DNA of 37,907 nt from Asticcacaulis sp. AC402 (lineage in GTDB: Bacteria; Pseudomonadota; Alphaproteobacteria; Caulobacterales; Caulobacteraceae): NCBI RefSeq assembly GCF_000495835.1, contig NZ_AWGC01000041.1:1-37907 (forward strand), in the 5' to 3' direction. A model generated the notes under the pieces. It was given only the letters and a program-made list of their open reading frames with translations. It did no database searches and had not been told where the DNA came from. Numbering within the stretch: the first letter of the stretch is position 1; every line of letters begins with the position of its first letter. A program made the position numbers and the translations under genes. Shown piece after piece: positions 9,521 to 18,488 of the stretch.

Positions 9521-9823
9521 CCCGCCCTCCCCTGAAACTATATTATGCTGTTGGAAAGAGCAGAGGGCAAGAAAACATCCCAAGGCTACGCCAAAACCTG
9601 GAATTTTTCGGGAACAATCACATGAAATTTGTAGGAGACCTTGTCTTTGTCTCATGCCATTGTGTGGGCAGTGTTACAAAAAAACTACGTTTATCGCAGC
9701 GGCAAACTCTGCGAACTTGGGGCAGAAATTGTTGAGCAACTCTGCTTCCTGCAATCAGCCCGACAATCGCTCAAGGCGTTGGGGTGCCCGGTTCTTTCTG
9801 TGTCCGCCTGCCCCCTCGGCGCG

Positions 9824-10954
9824 CTACAGCTTTTCTGCGTGCGCCTCGACCAGTTCGACAATATGGTCGATCATGCCGTCATTGGACAGCTTATGGTCCG
9901 GCTTTCCGCCCAGGTACACCATGCCCGACCCGGCCCCGCCGCCCGTAAAGCCGACATCGGTATACAGCGCTTCACCTGGCCCGTTGACAACGCAGCCGAT
10001 GATCGACAGCGACATCGGCTTGGCGATATGCGCCAGGCGCTCTTCCAGCTTGGCCACCGTGTCGATGACATTGAAACCCTGACGGGCGCAGGACGGACAG
10101 GCGATGATGTTGACGCCACGGTGGCGCAGGCCCAGCGACTTCAGCAGGTCGAAACCGACCTTGATCTCCTCCACCGGATCGGCCGCCAGGCTGACCCGCA
10201 CCGTGTCGCCGATCCCCGCCCACAGCAGGTTGCCCAGGCCGATCGCCGACTTGATCGTGCCATTACGCAGCGGCCCAGCCTCGGTCACGCCGATATGCAG
10301 CGGACAGTCGATGGCGTCGGCCAGGGCGGTGTAGGCGGCCACCGTCAGAAACACGTCCGATGCCTTGACCGAGATCTTGAACTCATGAAAGTCGTGGTCG
10401 CGCAGGATATTGGCGTGAAACAGGGCACTTTCGACCATGGCCTCGGGGCACGGCTCGCCGTACTTTTCCATCAGGTCTTTTTCGAGCGACCCGGCATTGA
10501 CCCCGATACGCATGGAGCAGCCATAGTCCTTGGCAGCCTGGACGACTTCGCGAACGCGTGCCGCCGAGCCAATATTGCCGGGATTGATCCGCAGGCAGGC
10601 CGCACCGGCCTGGGCGGCCTCGATGGCGCGCTTGTAGTGGAAATGGATGTCGGCGACGATCGGAACATTGGACTGTGCGACGATGCTTTTAAGCGCCTGG
10701 GTCGACTCGACGTCGGGGCACGACACACGGACAATATCAGCGCCAGCCTCTTCCAGGGCGCGGATCTGCGCCATGGTGCCTTCGACGTCGTGGGTCTTGG
10801 TATTGGTCATCGACTGGACGGAAATCGGCGCATCGCCGCCAACGGCCACCTTGCCCACCATGATCTGACGGCTCTTGCGCCGCTGGATCATCCGCCAGGG
10901 ACGGATGTGCCCAAGTTCAGAAGGGTTGTGGTCGGAAGGATGATGGCTGTCCAT
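9824..10954 (-). CDS. ispG: 4-hydroxy-3-methylbut-2-enyl diphosphate synthase (IspG/GcpE)
   Basis: A 376-aa enzyme of the MEP isoprenoid pathway that reductively converts MEcPP to HMBPP using a [4Fe-4S] cluster. The N-terminal TIM-barrel half shows [24 protein letters not shown] and LRINPGNIG. The C-terminal Fe-S half has the three cluster cysteines at about 286, 289 (ACPSC) and 321 ([11 protein letters not shown]), with the conserved Glu at about 328. The length is right for the two-domain bacterial form. Its neighbour upstream on the same strand is a RodZ-like gene, an arrangement also known from Escherichia coli (rodZ-ispG). The stop-to-start gap to rodZ is 178 bp and contains a dispersed repeat, so ispG may have its own promoter. 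The start ATG has only a weak GGA upstream. Confidence 0.97.
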   Translation of the reverse strand: MDSHHPSDHNPSELGHIRPWRMIQRRKSRQIMVGKVAVGGDAPISVQSMTNTKTHDVEGTMAQIRALEEAGADIVRVSCPDVESTQALKSIVAQSNVPIVADIHFHYKRAIEAAQAGAACLRINPGNIGSAARVREVVQAAKDYGCSMRIGVNAGSLEKDLMEKYGEPCPEAMVESALFHANILRDHDFHEFKISVKASDVFLTVAAYTALADAIDCPLHIGVTEAGPLRNGTIKSAIGLGNLLWAGIGDTVRVSLAADPVEEIKVGFDLLKSLGLRHRGVNIIACPSCARQGFNVIDTVAKLEERLAHIAKPMSLSIIGCVVNGPGEALYTDVGFTGGGAGSGMVYLGGKPDHKLSNDGMIDHIVELVEAHAEKL

Positions 10955-11040
10955 GGGAATTCCAGAATACGCGATACATCTGTTATATCAGGCCTGAGGC
11001 CGCCTGTAACAACCGACGGCAGGAAAATTTGTCGCATTCT

Positions 11041-11099
11041 TTCAGCTCATCCGCAGAATGCCGCCTCGCCTAAGCTCGGGCGGGCCGTCGCCCTTGCCA
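11041..11099 (+). repeat. Dispersed intergenic repeat, family B, partial copy
   Basis: The stretch from TTTCAGCTCA through CTCGCCTAAGCTCGGGCGGG to GTCGCCCTTGCCA matches the core of two longer elements at 25112-25249 (opposite strand) and 28431-28586. The palindromic ends found in those copies are missing here. It sits between rodZ and ispG. Confidence 0.65.
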
Positions 11100-11132
11100 G
11101 GCGCCATGAGTCAGAGACATCGCTGCCTGGAC

Positions 11133-12383
11133 TTACTGAGCCGTCGGCGACACGGGCGTGGTTGCCGACGCACTGGCCGGGGCGTCGGAACTGGCGGGCG
11201 GCGGCGGCACTTCGACCGGCACAGGCTCCGGTTTCGGGCGGACCGCCGGCAGATAGGGTATGGGGTCGGTCTGGCGCGGCGCCGCCTTGGGCGCCTCGGG
11301 CTTGGCGCTGACCTTGTAAACCACCGCAACCTGGCCGGCCTGGGCTTGGCGCGCATCCAGGACGGAGGCCATCTGGGCCGCCCGGCCGTTCAGCTTGCCG
11401 ACCGTCGTCACCAGACTGTCCATCTGACCGGCATATTCGCCGTTATAATAGACCTCGATGAATCTGAGGTCGGACACCTGCACGCTCTTGTCCTGCCAGT
11501 CGACCGCCGGCAAGCGATAGGCTTCACCGGCATTGAGCTGGGTGGCGAACGAAATAACGCTGCCGGCACCGTCGCGGATGATCAGGTCGACGCTCTTGGT
11601 CGCCTGCAGCGTCACGTTCGACCGCTCCGGCGGCGCGCCGTAGATGGCGCCCTGGGGGTTGAAGGCCTTGCGCGCCTGCAAAACGTCCGTCACGGAGACC
11701 GGCGCCGTCGAACTGGCATTGGCGTCGGCCATGATCGAGGCAAACCCCTCTTCCAGCCCGGGCGTGACATAGGGGAGCGGCACGTCCTGATCCTGGGGTG
11801 CTGCTGCCGGCCGGGTCAGTTGGATCATGCCGTCACGCAGGTTGGGGACACCGAACTTCCACGGCGCGTTGTCGATCTGGGCATAGGCGTTGCGTTGGGC
11901 ATGCGATGCCGGCCGATGCTGGACGACGTTCCAGATCACGACAGCCCCGACAACGCAGGCGGCGGCCGTAAGATAGGCGCGGTAGTTGGGCTTGGTGTCC
12001 TCGACCGAGGCACCGGACGGCGCGTGCAGACGCACAGCCGGTTCCGACACCTCGCGCTTGTACATGTCGGCCAGGCTTTCCTCATCCAGGCCGAGTGCCT
12101 TGGCATAGGCCTTGACATAACCGATGGCGAAGGCGCGCGGCGGCAGGACGTCGTAGGCGACCTGTTCGAAGGCTTCGAGATAGGCCCGGCGCACGCGGGT
12201 AATGTCGGACACCTCTTCCAGGGTGAGCCCCAGAAGCGCGCGGCGCGCCTTCAGCAGTTCCGCCAGATCGAAACGATCCGGCAGCCGGCCATCACTCTGC
12301 GCCATCTGCGGCTGGCTCTCGCCGCGATAGATCCCCTGATAGGGTTCGTCTTCGATGATGGGGGGATGGTCGCTGGTACTCAT
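11133..12383 (-). CDS. rodZ: RodZ-like protein (cytoplasmic HTH, one membrane helix, periplasmic DUF4115)
   Basis: RodZ couples MreB filaments to the cell-wall elongation machinery. In this 416-aa protein the N-terminal third holds a Cro/Xre-type HTH (LLKARRALLGLTLEEVSDIT, VRRAYLEAFE, PRAFAIGYVKAYAKALGLD). A single membrane helix follows near residue 145 (LTAAACVVGAVVIWNVV). The periplasmic part carries a DUF4115-like beta domain (VTLQATKSVDLIIRDGAGSV, LNAGEAYRLP). The tail is proline-rich (PKPEPVPVEVPPPPASS), as in many alphaproteobacterial RodZ proteins. It lies upstream of ispG on the same strand. The start has no strong ribosome site; it is chosen because it is the first ATG and gives an ordinary acidic leader. 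Confidence 0.85.
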   Translation of the reverse strand: MSTSDHPPIIEDEPYQGIYRGESQPQMAQSDGRLPDRFDLAELLKARRALLGLTLEEVSDITRVRRAYLEAFEQVAYDVLPPRAFAIGYVKAYAKALGLDEESLADMYKREVSEPAVRLHAPSGASVEDTKPNYRAYLTAAACVVGAVVIWNVVQHRPASHAQRNAYAQIDNAPWKFGVPNLRDGMIQLTRPAAAPQDQDVPLPYVTPGLEEGFASIMADANASSTAPVSVTDVLQARKAFNPQGAIYGAPPERSNVTLQATKSVDLIIRDGAGSVISFATQLNAGEAYRLPAVDWQDKSVQVSDLRFIEVYYNGEYAGQMDSLVTTVGKLNGRAAQMASVLDARQAQAGQVAVVYKVSAKPEAPKAAPRQTDPIPYLPAVRPKPEPVPVEVPPPPASSDAPASASATTPVSPTAQ

Positions 12384-12560
12384 GAGATTCGCGGGCTACT
12401 CCGTGGCGACAGAAACATAATGGGCGCGAATAATCAATCGCTCCAAAGCGGTTCAGGCGAATTCCCCCGGCGTGGCCACGCGAATTTGACCACCTGTTGC
12501 GCAAGCTTCGAAGTCAGTTTATGACGGCCCCCTACCCGCCCTTTCAGCCCAGGACCTGCC

Positions 12561-12974
12561 ATGCCCGCCGCCTTCGATGATCTCTGGATCGGTCAGGTCG
12601 CCTCCATCGGCGCCGGTGTCATTTCCGACGACGAACTGGCGAACTTCTGCAAGACCTACGCGCCGACGTGGAACCCGGCTGACGGCGTGCCCGATGCCCT
12701 GATTTTCACCCTGTGGTCGCGCCTGGAAACCGAAGCGGCGCTGCAATGGCCGCAGACCAAGCGCCTGGCGGTCGACGCCCTGCGCTGGTCGCGCAACCCG
12801 CCGCCGGGTGAACTGTTGCGCGGCCGCATGACGGTGATGGGCAAGGATGCGGTCGGCGATACCAAGGGCGTGGTCATCGCCCAGCACGACATGCTGGACG
12901 AAGCCGGCCGGCTGGTGTTTTCGTGCCTGACCCGGTCGGTGTTCCAGCGTAATCCAAAGGCGCCCAGCGCTTAG
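12561..12974 (+). CDS. Small hotdog-fold, MaoC-like protein (catalytic residues doubtful)
   Basis: The 137-aa product starts FDDLWIGQVASIGAGVISDD and continues ELANFCKTYAPTWNPADG. This fits the beginning of MaoC/(R)-hydratase-like hotdog proteins, where a motif such as FA...DWNPLH normally supplies Asp and His. Here the equivalent position reads TWNPADG with no His, so dehydratase activity is doubtful and a non-catalytic or thioesterase-like role is possible. The later strands (GELLRGRMTVMGKDAV, GVVIAQHDMLDEAGRLVFS) fit a single hotdog domain. It is transcribed divergently from rodZ with 177 bp between starts. Family assignment is by resemblance only. Confidence 0.6.
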   Translation: MPAAFDDLWIGQVASIGAGVISDDELANFCKTYAPTWNPADGVPDALIFTLWSRLETEAALQWPQTKRLAVDALRWSRNPPPGELLRGRMTVMGKDAVGDTKGVVIAQHDMLDEAGRLVFSCLTRSVFQRNPKAPSA

Positions 12975-13150
12975 GGTCATTGGGAATTGCGGGACATTCC
13001 CGAACCCGCCATGCGGCGTCAACGCCGTTAGTTTTCACTACGCCCCCCCCCGATCAGACACGAACATCCAAGACAAAAGTTGTCCGCGCGATGGCTTCGG
13101 ATTGAACGCTTGCGTTCGTGTGCGTTCGTGTGGTTCGTGGTCAAAATTAC

Positions 13151-13257
13151 TCTATAGCGAGATGGCTTTTGGTAGAATCGCCATCTCGCTATAAGTTTTT
13201 GTTTTGTCGCGCAATTTGTCCGAAAAGTGCGTCACACTTTATCGGATTGCGCTCTAG
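13151..13257 (-). repeat. Dispersed double-hairpin repeat, family A, copy 1
   Basis: On the minus strand it reads AGAGCGCAATCCGATAAAGT, then an imperfect hairpin closed by GCGCAAT/ATTGCGC (13209-13215 with 13246-13252), then a second hairpin with a perfect 14-bp stem (TATAGCGAGATGGC at 13153-13166 with GCCATCTCGCTATA at 13180-13193). Two more copies occur at 25297-25400 and 36862-36961. Confidence 0.85.
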
Positions 13258-13258
13258 A

Positions 13259-13289
13259 AAACAAAAGCCCCGGATCGCTCCGGGGCTTT
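13259..13289 (-). terminator. Rho-independent terminator of sapC
   Basis: The stem AAGCCCCGGA / TCCGGGGCTT with a four-base loop is followed in the minus direction by TTTTGTTTT. It lies 27 bp past the sapC stop codon. Confidence 0.85.
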
Positions 13290-13315
13290 CGCAATGCTCA
13301 AACCATAACCGTGTC

Positions 13316-14104
13316 TTAATTAACGGCGACAGGGTTCTGGTTGCGCTCGATGGTCAGGGCAATCAGCTTGTCCCAGGCCAGCAGCGAGTTGAGATGGGCA
13401 TAGACGTGCGTAAGGGCGCCGTTGTCACGCAGTTCGGCCAGCTTTTCCGGCGACAGTTCGTTCAGGACCTTGTCGTCGACCGCGAAGTATTCGGCGATCT
13501 TTTGCGGCTCACCCGGCGTGCCGTCCGCGTTTTGCGGACGATACAGGGTTTCACGCGGCGCCAGCAGGTTCAGTTCGCGCAGCAGGCTGACGAAGCTTTC
13601 GGTGCGGCGGCGTTCGGTTTCGAAGTCCGAGCAGAACTGCATGGCGTTTTCGACGTAGGGCGTCGCCTTGCCGTTTTCGAAAAAGGGCACGTCCGGGTTG
13701 GAAGTCTTCACCATCGGTGCGCCGGTGTCGACGCACAGGATCATGCGCTCCTGGGATTCGTCATTGGCGAACACGAAGGGATAGCGGCGAGCAAAGGCCG
13801 GCAGGTAGCTGTCCGACTTGAAGATGCCGTCCGCCGACACGAACACGTTCTGGCCGGCCGACAGGCCCATGGCCGCCACCGGCATGAAGTTCTCACCGAT
13901 GAAGACGATCGGGTAGCTCAGCGATGCGGCCGGGAATTCCGACACGGTCAGCGGCACCACATTGGTTTCGGCCACGAAGCTGTGCGGCGACGGGATCGCA
14001 CTGATGCCCATGGAACCATGGACGTCTGGGTTCAGCGGTTCGGGCGATTTATAGAAAAGGACGTTTCCGGTCAGGGTGGCGTCGTTGTTTTGTTGTTCGG
14101 CCAT
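13316..14104 (-). CDS. SapC family protein
   Basis: The 262-aa product matches the SapC family as found in many alphaproteobacteria: LTGNVLFYKSPEPLNPDVHG near the N-terminus, FVAETNVVPLTVSEFPAAS, YPIVFIGENFMPVAAMGLS, LPAFARRYPFVFA and the C-terminal LNSLLAWDKLIALT. The family name comes from Campylobacter fetus, where SapC is linked to the S-layer; the function in alphaproteobacteria is not established. There is no signal peptide or membrane helix. I chose the ATG at 14104; an in-frame TTG at 14113 adds only three residues. Neither has a strong ribosome site. A good terminator follows, so it is probably transcribed alone. Confidence 0.88.
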   Translation of the reverse strand: MAEQQNNDATLTGNVLFYKSPEPLNPDVHGSMGISAIPSPHSFVAETNVVPLTVSEFPAASLSYPIVFIGENFMPVAAMGLSAGQNVFVSADGIFKSDSYLPAFARRYPFVFANDESQERMILCVDTGAPMVKTSNPDVPFFENGKATPYVENAMQFCSDFETERRRTESFVSLLRELNLLAPRETLYRPQNADGTPGEPQKIAEYFAVDDKVLNELSPEKLAELRDNGALTHVYAHLNSLLAWDKLIALTIERNQNPVAVN

Positions 14105-14280
14105 GGGTACCAAGAAGGCTGGGTTGAAAAATGAGCCTCGCTTCTAGCCTAAGCCATTGCCATGAGCAAGTCGCGTAACAGAATAAGCGAACCCTTCGCA
14201 GATTTGTGTTTTTTGCCACGCGAAAGCTGTGCCGCAACGCGACATTTTCAGCTTGAACGCTGAACCGGGCTGCCAGGCCT

Positions 14281-16287
14281 TCAGAAGTTCCAGATCATCC
14301 CGACGCGCAGGCTGCGACCGGCGCCCACCACAATATCCTTTTGCACCGAGGTGTGTTCGCGAATCTCGGTGTCGGTGAGGTTGCGGACCTCGGCAAAGAC
14401 AGAAGTGGCACCCGTCAGGTGGTAAGATGCAAACAGGTTGACGGCGGTGTAGCCGTCCGTCGGCAGTTCGAACGCCGCAAGGTCATTGGCGTCGGCGACG
14501 TGGCGCACCTCGGCATGGGCATCCCACTTCGGCGCCTCATAGCTCAAACGCGCGGCCAGGGCCGATGGCGCGATCCGGGCAATCGGACCCAGGTCGCTCT
14601 TGCCGTGGACATAGTCGTAGGTCAGATCAAGACGCAGGACCTGGCCGTGGCCGCTCCACAGATTGCCGCCGCCTTCCAGTTCGAAGCCATGGAAGTTCGC
14701 GCCCGTCTGGACGTAAGCGAAGACCGGCAGGCCGTCCTGCGCCTCGCCCGTCGGGCGCAAATCGATGAAGCCGTCGAAGTTGCTGGTGTACAGGTGCGCG
14801 TCCAGCGTAAAGGCCGAGTGTTCGTCCATCAGCCAGTGGCCGGTCAGTTCCAGGCTGTTGCCGACTTCGCTATCGAATGCGGCATTGCCGAGTTCATACG
14901 CCCCGGTTCCGGCATGGGGACCATCAGCCAGCAGTTCGACATCCGATGGCGCGCGTTCCGAGCGCGTCAGGCTGAGGCCGAAAAAGGCGTGGTCGGACGG
15001 ACGCCAGAAACCGCCCAGCGACGCCGACAGGTTGTCGAAATCCCTGGAAAAGCCGGTGACGGCCTTAATTGCCTTGCGGTCCAGCCGCGCGCCGCCTTCC
15101 ACGCCCCAGGTGCCGTTGTCGAGGCGATACTGGGTGAAGACTCCGACCTCGTCGGTGGTGGTCGACGGAACGAAGGCTTCATCGCCGATGGCCTCGAAAT
15201 CGCGCTTCGACAGGTTGAAGCCCACGGTGCCGCTGAGCGCGCCCATCTGGCTGCGCAGCAGGCTGACGCGCAATTCGTGCCCGGTCGAGAAGAACTGGGT
15301 GCCGGTCTCATCGCCTTCGAACTCGGTATGTTCGTAGTCGCTGTAGCCGCCATCGGCCTGGAGCTTGTTGAAGCCGGCGAAGGCGAGGTTGAACTGCGAA
15401 CGCACGTCGTAGCGCGTCTGTTTCAGCCCGATGGTGACGGGGCCTTCTTCCTCGCCATGGGCGTGGCCGGGGACGCCATAGTGCAGGTCGGTTGTCTTGG
15501 CGCTGAGGCCGATAAAGCCGAAGTCACCGATATAGGAAACCCCGGCGCCATAGTTTTCGAGGTCGACCGCCGTATTGTCCTGGTGGTCGCCGATATCGCG
15601 CGGCTCACCTTCGGAATCCGTCATATAGCGCGACTCCGGTCCAACCGGCGTATCATAGTCCTCGCTGGTACGACGCAAGGCGTCGAAGGTAAAGACCAGG
15701 GGACCTGTGCCGGTCTTGGCATTGAAGCCCAACTGCGTGCCTTTATCGACGCTCGACGCCTGGGCCGTGACGCGGCCCTCGACTCCCGGCCTGGCAACCG
15801 TCGTCGCGATGCGGTCGTCGATGATGTTGACGATGCCGCCGATGGCATTGCCACCATAGATCAGGGCCGACGGGCCTCGCAAAACTTCGATACGCCTGGC
15901 CTCCATCGGATCGGTCGACACCGCGTGGTCGGGTGACACCGCCGAGGCATCGACCGCGCCCATGCCATTGTTCAGAACCAGGACGCGGAAACCGTCCAGA
16001 CCGCGGATTGAGGGGCGGCTGGCGCCTGGCGCAAAGGCCGACGACCGCACCCCTGGCAGAGTTGCCAGCATGGCGCCCAAGCCTTGCGACGGCTTACGGC
16101 TGATGTCGTCGCGGGTCAGGATGTCGACATTGCTCATCAGCGCGTCTTTCGACACGCCGTAGGCGGTCCCGGTGATCACCACCTCGACAGGCGCGTCTTC
16201 AACATCCTGAGCATGAACGGCGGTAACAAGCGCCGAGGAGAGCGCCAGAACGGACAGGCTGGTGACAAGACGGGTGCGACGGAACAT
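14281..16287 (-). CDS. TonB-dependent outer-membrane receptor, probably for zinc (ZnuD-like)
   Basis: The 668-aa product has a signal peptide (LSVLALSSALVTAVHAQ) and a plug domain at about residues 35-160, with GLGAMLATLPGVRSSAF, RPSIRGLDGFRVLVLNNG and RRIEVLRGPSALIYGGNAIGG. It then has a beta-barrel ending in an aromatic C-terminus (LRVGMIWNF), as needed for barrel assembly. A His/Glu-rich extracellular loop (GHAHGEEEG) around residue 275 resembles metal-binding loops of ZnuD-type zinc receptors. It is divergent from a zur gene, and the shared 257-bp intergenic region holds two palindromes placed like Zur operators. Zinc uptake is therefore the best guess; the substrate is not proven. Nickel or another transition metal is the alternative. 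Confidence 0.88.
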   Translation of the reverse strand: MFRRTRLVTSLSVLALSSALVTAVHAQDVEDAPVEVVITGTAYGVSKDALMSNVDILTRDDISRKPSQGLGAMLATLPGVRSSAFAPGASRPSIRGLDGFRVLVLNNGMGAVDASAVSPDHAVSTDPMEARRIEVLRGPSALIYGGNAIGGIVNIIDDRIATTVARPGVEGRVTAQASSVDKGTQLGFNAKTGTGPLVFTFDALRRTSEDYDTPVGPESRYMTDSEGEPRDIGDHQDNTAVDLENYGAGVSYIGDFGFIGLSAKTTDLHYGVPGHAHGEEEGPVTIGLKQTRYDVRSQFNLAFAGFNKLQADGGYSDYEHTEFEGDETGTQFFSTGHELRVSLLRSQMGALSGTVGFNLSKRDFEAIGDEAFVPSTTTDEVGVFTQYRLDNGTWGVEGGARLDRKAIKAVTGFSRDFDNLSASLGGFWRPSDHAFFGLSLTRSERAPSDVELLADGPHAGTGAYELGNAAFDSEVGNSLELTGHWLMDEHSAFTLDAHLYTSNFDGFIDLRPTGEAQDGLPVFAYVQTGANFHGFELEGGGNLWSGHGQVLRLDLTYDYVHGKSDLGPIARIAPSALAARLSYEAPKWDAHAEVRHVADANDLAAFELPTDGYTAVNLFASYHLTGATSVFAEVRNLTDTEIREHTSVQKDIVVGAGRSLRVGMIWNF

Positions 16288-16315
16288 GGCGGCCTCGTAT
16301 GCTGCGATGCGCCTG

Positions 16316-16365
16316 TGTTATGTAATAACATTCGCCATGTCAAGCGCGTTTGTTATAATATTACA
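16316..16365. promoter_or_regulatory. Two candidate Zur operators between the receptor gene and zur
   Basis: Palindrome 1 at 16316-16330 reads TGTTATGTAATAACA, with six-base arms TGTTAT/ATAACA. Palindrome 2 at 16351-16365 reads TGTTATAATATTACA, a slightly imperfect dyad. They are 35 bp apart, AT-rich in a GC-rich context, and lie 29 bp upstream of the receptor start. The form fits Fur/Zur-family boxes. Inference: zinc-loaded Zur represses the receptor and perhaps its own gene. Confidence 0.65.
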
Positions 16366-16544
16366 CCTCGCGCAACTCGGGCGCCCCGCAAGCGTCTTTT
16401 GGCGCGCTTGCCAACCCGCGATGTGTCAGGAATTTCACGGGTTTGCATCAGTTACGGCCCTGACAGCACAGTCATGTAGCACGCGCCAAGGTATGGAAAA
16501 GCCTTCGGTTGCACAAACCGCCAACTCATCCTACCTTCTGAGCC

Positions 16545-17027
16545 ATGAGCAACGCTTGCGCCCACCACGATCATCATCACGCCCTGGCAGCCGATACCAA
16601 GTCTCAGCGCCTGGCCGAAGCTGAGACCCTGTGTGCCCAGGCGGGCGAGCGCATGACGTCGTCGCGGCTTCGCACCTACGAACTGATCCTGGAAGCCAGC
16701 GGCCCCATCAAGGCGTATGATGTCATCGACCGTTTCCACCCGCAAGGCGCCGCCAAGCCGCCCACGGTCTATCGCGCACTCAGCTTCCTCGAGCAGATGG
16801 GCCTGATCCACCGCATCGAAAGCCTGAACGCCTTCGTCGCCTGCGACACGCGCGACCACCCCCATGCGGCCGGCTTCCTTTTGTGCGACTGCTGCGGCCA
16901 GAGCGTCGAGTTCGCCATCCCAAATGTGGCTGACATCGAAGTCAGCGCCACGAACTCGCACTTCCAGATCAAGCATATAACGCTTGAAGCGCGTGGCCTG
17001 TGCGGCGCCTGCCGCGGTCATGCCTGA
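16545..17027 (+). CDS. zur: Fur-family zinc uptake regulator (Zur)
   Basis: A 160-aa DNA-binding repressor. Residues about 30-95 form the winged helix (MTSSRLRTYELILEAS, IKAYDVIDRF, KPPTVYRALSFLEQMGLIHR). The C-terminal dimerisation domain has the two Cys pairs of the structural zinc site at about 114/117 (CDCC) and 153/156 (CGAC), and likely regulatory-site ligands at Cys100, the nearby DHPH histidines and Glu122. The N-terminus is unusually rich in histidine (CAHHDHHHA), which could bind additional metal. FLLCDCCGQ and the missing Fe-type HHDH motif favour Zur over Fur. It is divergent from a ZnuD-like receptor, matching a zinc regulator. No export or ABC genes for zinc follow it here. Confidence 0.88.
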   Translation: MSNACAHHDHHHALAADTKSQRLAEAETLCAQAGERMTSSRLRTYELILEASGPIKAYDVIDRFHPQGAAKPPTVYRALSFLEQMGLIHRIESLNAFVACDTRDHPHAAGFLLCDCCGQSVEFAIPNVADIEVSATNSHFQIKHITLEARGLCGACRGHA

Positions 17028-17202
17028 AAACAGACTCTCGCCTAAGCTCTCCGAGGCGGATTGGTGAAAGTCAGACTTTTCCCCGGTAAACGTTTTCAAT
17101 TGGACTTGCCACCATGTTGCACCGCACCTATAGCAAAGGGATAGAGTTCGGTTTGCTTCCGTGTTCGTGCATTTGTCCCCAACCCTTTTCAGTCACGCGC
17201 CC

Positions 17203-18399
17203 ATGTCCGCAGCCACGCTTCAGATGCTCGACAAGACGTCGTTGCACAACATCCTGAACCTGCACGCCTGGTTCAAGATGGGCAAGGCGGGTGGCCGCCT
17301 GGCCAATCTCAGCTATATCGATCTCACCGACATGAAACTGGAAGGCGTCGACCTTGCAGACGCCAACCTGACCGGTGCGCGACTGTATGGCGCTTCCTTG
17401 CGCGACGCCATCTTCACCCGCGCCAATCTGTTTGGTTGCGACCTGCGAAATGCCGACCTGCGTTTTGCCCACCTGGATCGCGCCGACCTGCGCGGCGCCT
17501 GTCTGCGCGGGGCCAACCTGACCGCCGCCTCACTCATCGGCGCAGACCTGCGGGAGGGACAGATAGCCTTCAAGGACGAGGCCCGCGGCCTGCGTCTGAT
17601 GAAACACGAACGCCGGCCGGGCGAACTCGACTATGCCATCCTGAGCGGCGCCGACCTTTCTGGGGCCCGCCTGAACGGCACCCAGGCCGTGGCGACCGAT
17701 TTCCACAACGCCAATCTGGCCGGCGCCATCATGTCCCAGGCCAAGTTGCGTAACGCCAATCTCAACGGAGCTATCCTGAGCGGCGCGGACATGTCGTCGG
17801 CCGATGTTACGGGCGCAACCATGCGCGGCGCCATCATGGTCGAAACCAAGCTTTCCGGCGTCGATCTGAGGTCGGCCGACACCACGGGTGTGCTGCGCGT
17901 GCCGGTCAGTGTCTTTATCGACGACCAACCCCTGGACGAGGTGCTGGCGATCCACGAAACCTGGGTAAAGACCAGCGGCGCTTCCGGCAGCCGCCAGACG
18001 GTGGCCGGCGCCGACTTCCGCCTGGTGCGTGAGATGCGCCGACGCCACCTGACCACGCTCGATGCCGAAGGTGCGTGCTTTTACGGACTCGACATGGAAG
18101 GTATCCAGCTTCAGGGCGCCAACCTGATCCACGCCGATTTTCGCAGATGTAACTTGAAAGGTGCCGACCTGCGCGGCGCCCGGCTGATCGGGGCGCAACT
18201 GACCCATGCCTGCCTTGAGGGCGCGAAACTGGGGCCTCTGGACCTGGGCGGCGACCGGCTGATGCGGTCGGATCTGTCGCGGGCGGTCCTGACCTTTGCC
18301 GATTTGCGTGGCGCCGACCTGACCCGGGCCCGGATGCTGGAAGCCGACACAGATCATGTGATGGACAAGGGGGCCAATTACAGCCTTGTCGAGCGATAG
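17203..18399 (+). CDS. Pentapeptide-repeat protein
   Basis: The 398-aa product is built of A(D/N)LxG repeats that form right-handed quadrilateral beta-helices. Three repeat blocks are visible: about residues 30-115 (DLADANLTGARLYGASLRDA), about 145-225 (LSGADLSGARLNGTQAVATD), and about 300-385 (LQGANLIHADFRRCNLKGAD). The blocks are separated by non-repeat linkers containing FKDEARGLRLMKHERRPGEL and a longer charged one with VREMRRRHLTTLD. The N-terminal WFKMGKAGGRLANLSYIDL is typical of an alphaproteobacterial subgroup. The biochemical role is unknown; some pentapeptide proteins mimic DNA and bind gyrase, but nothing here shows that. I chose ATG 17203 over an in-frame GTG at 17161, which would add 14 atypical residues. 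Confidence 0.85.
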   Translation: MSAATLQMLDKTSLHNILNLHAWFKMGKAGGRLANLSYIDLTDMKLEGVDLADANLTGARLYGASLRDAIFTRANLFGCDLRNADLRFAHLDRADLRGACLRGANLTAASLIGADLREGQIAFKDEARGLRLMKHERRPGELDYAILSGADLSGARLNGTQAVATDFHNANLAGAIMSQAKLRNANLNGAILSGADMSSADVTGATMRGAIMVETKLSGVDLRSADTTGVLRVPVSVFIDDQPLDEVLAIHETWVKTSGASGSRQTVAGADFRLVREMRRRHLTTLDAEGACFYGLDMEGIQLQGANLIHADFRRCNLKGADLRGARLIGAQLTHACLEGAKLGPLDLGGDRLMRSDLSRAVLTFADLRGADLTRARMLEADTDHVMDKGANYSLVER

Positions 18400-18488
18400 A
18401 GCCTCAGACTGGCGCGTAGCGTCAAAACCGCATCACATCCTGATGAAACAAAGCCTAAAGCTTTTACAAAGTCTCACAGGAAGCTGTC

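Larger units (their letters stand above)
12975..13315. other. Convergent intergenic region
   Basis: 341 bp between the MaoC-like gene (plus) and sapC (minus). It holds short direct repeats of GCGTTCGTGT near 13111-13132, a copy of the double-hairpin repeat (13151-13257) and the sapC terminator (13259-13289). No open frame in it looks like a gene. Confidence 0.7.

Noticed and set aside
9641-11311. Long plus-strand open frame (556 codons) opposite ispG
   Set aside because: It is antisense to a clearly conserved gene; its translation is Arg/His/Ala-rich shadow sequence typical of high-GC DNA.
11058-12524. Plus-strand open frame opposite rodZ
   Set aside because: Antisense shadow of a recognised gene, and its start lies inside a dispersed repeat.
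14341-15936. Plus-strand open frame opposite the TonB-dependent receptor
   Set aside because: Antisense shadow; the receptor strand has signal peptide, plug motifs and C-terminal Phe.
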